The notes under the pieces were generated by a model. It saw only the letters and a program-made list of their open reading frames with translations. It did not search any database and had not been told where the DNA came from. This document shows, piece after piece, positions 14,914 through 17,237 of a stretch of 17,237 bases of DNA. This DNA is from Bacteroidota bacterium (lineage in GTDB: Bacteria > Bacteroidota > Bacteroidia > Chitinophagales > Chitinophagaceae), in contig JAEZGI010000023.1 of NCBI GenBank assembly GCA_023416995.1, positions 1 through 17,237 on the forward strand. Direction: 5' to 3'. A program made the translations under genes and the position numbers. Each line of letters opens with the position of its first letter. The stretch's first letter is position 1.

Positions 14914-16572
14914 TCAAAACTCAAACCGCTCTGCCAGGGAGCGTATATAGCTATTTACCGCAAGGATATGGTAACGGGAAAGCAGCTTTTTTAATTCACC
15001 TTGCAGATAATCGACCCGGTACAGGTCCATAGTAAGTTCAACCAGCCTGGCAACAGGTTTTCGGGCGGCCTGGCTGAAATGCTGATCCGACAAAGCAAGC
15101 ATTGCTTTGAATGTAGCTTCCCGGTCAAAAACCGCGAGGGTTTCAAACCAGGGAATGATCGCTTCATAAGATAAGGCTTTTGGGAGATAGCGGATCATTT
15201 TGTCATATTCTTTTTCAACAGCATATACATTGAAAATAAAATCAAACAAGTCGCGACGCACATGCATCGAGCTGATCGCTTTATGCAATAGCGGTGCAGT
15301 TACCCGCTTTGCTTCTGCTTGATCAAGCCGTTGAAGCAGTAGCTGGTAATCTTCAAAATTGTAATTAAGTGGAACCAGGGCCGTTAAGATTTCTGTCAAC
15401 CCTTGCTCGTTGCCGGTAATCGTGTAGATAGACTTCAGCGTTTCCAGCGCCCTGAGCTGTTGTGCCGGATACATATTGAGCGTTACATACGGTTGCAGTA
15501 AGGCTATGGCCCTGTCATAATATTGTTTTTCGACCAGGACAGAGAGTAACAGATCATCGTGCGGGGCGTATCCGATCGGTTCAAAAACATGCTGATGGTC
15601 ATCAAACAGATCCAGTTCAACAGACAGCCTGAGTAGCAGCGAGATCAGGCGGCTGAAATGCTGTTTATCATATTTTGTCTGCTTTGCCGTTCCCTTAAGC
15701 AAGATCTGTGTAAACTGTCGTTTCTGTTCGTGGTTGAATTGAAAAAGGTTTGATATAAAATTTTCGGCGACCAAACGACAGGCTTCAATCGGTACAAACG
15801 AAATCTGACTGATAAAACCGACTGCAGTATTCAAGGTAGTTTCATGCTGGATGCCAGCAAGGATTGTTGCAGGTAACTGCAGGTGATTTTCCAGTGCTGC
15901 ATTGAATTTGGAAGAATTTATATAATAACGCTGGCGAAAACCAACCAAAACATCCGTGACTTTCATATAGCATTGAAAGGCATTATTATCTGTGGGGTGT
16001 TCTGCATAATATTTCCTGACCGGATCGTGAATGGTTGCCCACAAGGTTAATAACTTCAATGTTAAGCGCGCATCCACTTTTTGTATCCTGCCAATCACTG
16101 CTTTCTGGGCATCCATCGATGCCTTCCGGATTGTTTCGGGTTCAAGATGAGCGTCGGCTATCCGAAACGCATTCAGGAACGAAAGTTCCAGTTCCTTATC
16201 GACACTAAATTGTTTTTTGAGCCAGGCAATAACAGCTGCCGGATCGGCCGCGTCCAGGATCGTATCTACCTCTTTTACTTTGGCCTTCTTTAATGCCCTG
16301 GTTTTGGTTTCGGTGCGGCCAGCGATGTGCAACATCAAAGCCGCTTTGTGCTGGCAGATTTTGCGGGTAGACTTACAATCACAGCTATCATCGGCAAACT
16401 GCTGTTTCCCGTTCACCCTGACCGTTACATCGAAGGTGTCGTTGCCCTCGTCTACATAGGCAACAAAATAGCCCGGTTCGGTTTCATCACATTCACGAAC
16501 CTGGCATTTCGAAGCCGATTTTACAAGGTCCTTTCCAAGACTTTTTCCCAGGTTAGTAAATGTGATTTCCAT
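14914..16572 (-). CDS. SWIM zinc-finger domain protein
   Basis: The product has 552 residues from the ATG at 16570-16572. An upstream in-frame ATG at 16593 would add seven residues (MHCYATL) that look non-coding; MEITFTNLGKSLGKDLVKSA is the more natural beginning. Residues about 55-85 contain the SWIM zinc-binding signature C-x-C-x6-C-x-H (C64, C66, C73, H75 in CDCKSTRKICQHKAALML), placed as usual after a beta-hairpin. SWIM domains bind DNA or protein partners. The rest (about 110-552) is wholly helical, with no transmembrane segment and no recognised catalytic motif, and may form an alpha-solenoid. Similar SWIM-plus-helical proteins occur as uncharacterised genes in Bacteroidota. The protein should be cytosolic. 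It is transcribed with, but 128 bp upstream of, the T9SS-substrate gene, and a strong terminator isolates it from the DUF892 gene behind it. Confidence 0.85.
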   Translation of the reverse strand: MEITFTNLGKSLGKDLVKSASKCQVRECDETEPGYFVAYVDEGNDTFDVTVRVNGKQQFADDSCDCKSTRKICQHKAALMLHIAGRTETKTRALKKAKVKEVDTILDAADPAAVIAWLKKQFSVDKELELSFLNAFRIADAHLEPETIRKASMDAQKAVIGRIQKVDARLTLKLLTLWATIHDPVRKYYAEHPTDNNAFQCYMKVTDVLVGFRQRYYINSSKFNAALENHLQLPATILAGIQHETTLNTAVGFISQISFVPIEACRLVAENFISNLFQFNHEQKRQFTQILLKGTAKQTKYDKQHFSRLISLLLRLSVELDLFDDHQHVFEPIGYAPHDDLLLSVLVEKQYYDRAIALLQPYVTLNMYPAQQLRALETLKSIYTITGNEQGLTEILTALVPLNYNFEDYQLLLQRLDQAEAKRVTAPLLHKAISSMHVRRDLFDFIFNVYAVEKEYDKMIRYLPKALSYEAIIPWFETLAVFDREATFKAMLALSDQHFSQAARKPVARLVELTMDLYRVDYLQGELKKLLSRYHILAVNSYIRSLAERFEF

Positions 16573-16626
16573 AAGTGTCGCATAACAGTGCAAACCACGA
16601 ATTTACGGAATGATACAGGACGCAAT

Positions 16627-16658
16627 AAAAAAACCGCACACCAGGTGGCGCGCGGTTT
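16627..16658 (-). terminator. strong intrinsic terminator of the DUF892 gene
   Basis: Read on the minus strand from 16658, AAACCGCGCGCC pairs with GGTGTGCGGTTT over 12 positions (two G-T pairs) around the tetraloop ACCT. The stem runs directly into a stretch of seven T residues (three in the stem, four at 16630-16627). It begins 22 bases after the stop of the DUF892 gene at 16681. On the plus strand the stem is followed by CCC, so it acts on the minus strand only. Confidence 0.85.
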
Positions 16659-16680
16659 CCCTACTGCTAATCAAATATGG

Positions 16681-17237
16681 TTAGACTGTTTTTGTTTTTT
16701 TGCCTGGTTTGGATGGCTTGTCCTGCGAACCTTTACTCTTTTTGCTTTTAACGCTAGTTGGAGCTTCAGCGGCAGCAGTACTCATTTCGGGACGCGCAGT
16801 CGCTTCAGCTTTAACTTCCCTGGAAGTTGATGAATCAGGATTGGATTCCTTAGGTTCTTCTTCACCAGCTTCTTCATTTATTCCCGACTGCGCGATAGAT
16901 GTCAATACGGCGTCGGTCTCCTTTTCTTCTTCGAGGGTCGGCGCAAGTATTTTTGCAACATCTTTGTGGCCGATCGTCTTAGCTAACGTGATAAGGCTAC
17001 CGTAGCAAGCTATCTCATAGTGTTCAACTTTTTGAGCGGCGACGATGAGCGCCACATCGCGTACGGCGCTACCGTCTTCGGTTTCGTCGATTACCTGCCA
17101 TCCTTCATCGAAAAGTCCCTGCAAGCCAACGCTTGGCTCTGCCTGCGGTTGCATATTAAGTTTGCTGAAAGCTTCTTCCAGTCGTTTTGCATGTTTTTCT
17201 GTTTGTTCGGCGTGGAGTTTAAAGGCATCGCGCAATT
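16681..17237 (-). CDS. DUF892 ferritin-like protein (YciE/YciF family) with charged tail (N-terminus outside window)
   Basis: The frame is open to the right edge, so the start is missing; 184 complete residues are visible, the first of them Leu (TTG codon), not a true start. Residues 1-105 fit the second half of the DUF892 four-helix ferritin-like fold. HAEQTEKHAKRLEE (8-21) and KVEHYEIACYGSL (69-81) carry the E-x-x-H and E-H-Y-E type residues expected to bind the di-metal centre. Family members are linked to stress responses; enzymatic activity is not established. After about residue 106 the protein changes to a low-complexity tail. It is acidic at first (NEEAGEEEPKESNPDSS), then Ala/Ser/Pro-rich, then strongly basic (KSKKSKGSQDKPSKPGKKTK). 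Such a tail is unusual for the core family and might bind nucleic acid or membrane, which is inference. A strong terminator follows. Confidence 0.85.
   Translation of the reverse strand, partial: LRDAFKLHAEQTEKHAKRLEEAFSKLNMQPQAEPSVGLQGLFDEGWQVIDETEDGSAVRDVALIVAAQKVEHYEIACYGSLITLAKTIGHKDVAKILAPTLEEEKETDAVLTSIAQSGINEEAGEEEPKESNPDSSTSREVKAEATARPEMSTAAAEAPTSVKSKKSKGSQDKPSKPGKKTKTV

Noticed and set aside
16327..16830. 167-residue plus-strand reading frame across the SWIM and DUF892 genes
   Set aside because: It crosses two real minus-strand genes and a strong terminator, is rich in Phe/Trp/Ser as antisense frames often are, and matches no family.
1..17237. Search for defence systems, insertion sequences, integrases, tRNA or rRNA genes
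   Set aside because: No transposase, integrase, nuclease, toxin-antitoxin or RNA-gene pattern was recognised on either strand; the window is filled by the genes listed.

Overview
The window looks like a Bacteroidota chromosome, most likely from the Chitinophagaceae or close relatives. Three things point there: a SusC/SusD/SusE set, a protein with a type B sorting domain of the type IX secretion system (T9SS), and a Bacteroidota-type ECF sigma factor beside a FecR-like fragment. Gene starts lack clear Shine-Dalgarno sequences, as is usual in this phylum. The genus-level guess is from general resemblance only; no rRNA or tRNA gene is present.

Left end (1-2408): the C-terminal tail of a plus-strand gene, perhaps a short-chain dehydrogenase, converges on a DUF1801 gene. 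Upstream of that on the minus strand lies a 567-residue exported TPR protein with three striking histidine motifs. A 221-bp region with two hairpins separates it from the divergent main operon.

Centre (2630-11986): five tightly spaced plus-strand genes form a polysaccharide utilisation locus. They encode a SusC TonB-dependent transporter, a SusD glycan-binding lipoprotein, a SusE/F-like surface glycan-binding lipoprotein, a GH76 lipoprotein (endo-alpha-1,6-mannanase family) and a GH92 exo-alpha-mannosidase with a plain signal peptide. The likely scheme is surface cutting of an alpha-mannan backbone by GH76, capture by SusD/SusE, import by SusC, and trimming of side chains or imported pieces by GH92 in the periplasm. 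The target is inferred to be fungal/yeast alpha-mannan or a related mannoside.

Just downstream (12053-12862): a 62-residue FecR-like N-terminal fragment precedes an ECF sigma factor, the reverse of the usual sigma/anti-sigma order. The fragment has no membrane segment or sensor domain, and the nearby SusC has no STN signalling domain. Whether this pair controls the locus is therefore an open question.

Right end (12854-17237): three minus-strand genes. The first is a secreted multidomain protein with a LamG-like region, a PKD-like region, three 47-residue cysteine-containing repeats and a T9SS type B sorting domain. The second is a SWIM zinc-finger protein. The third is a DUF892 ferritin-like protein cut by the window edge, with a long charged tail and a strong intrinsic terminator behind it.

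No CRISPR array, insertion sequence, tRNA or rRNA was recognised, and no gene-free stretch exceeds 300 bases. I see no clearly novel defence or mobile system. The most unusual elements are the truncated FecR/ECF arrangement, the His-motif TPR protein and the substituted GH92 +1-subsite motif.
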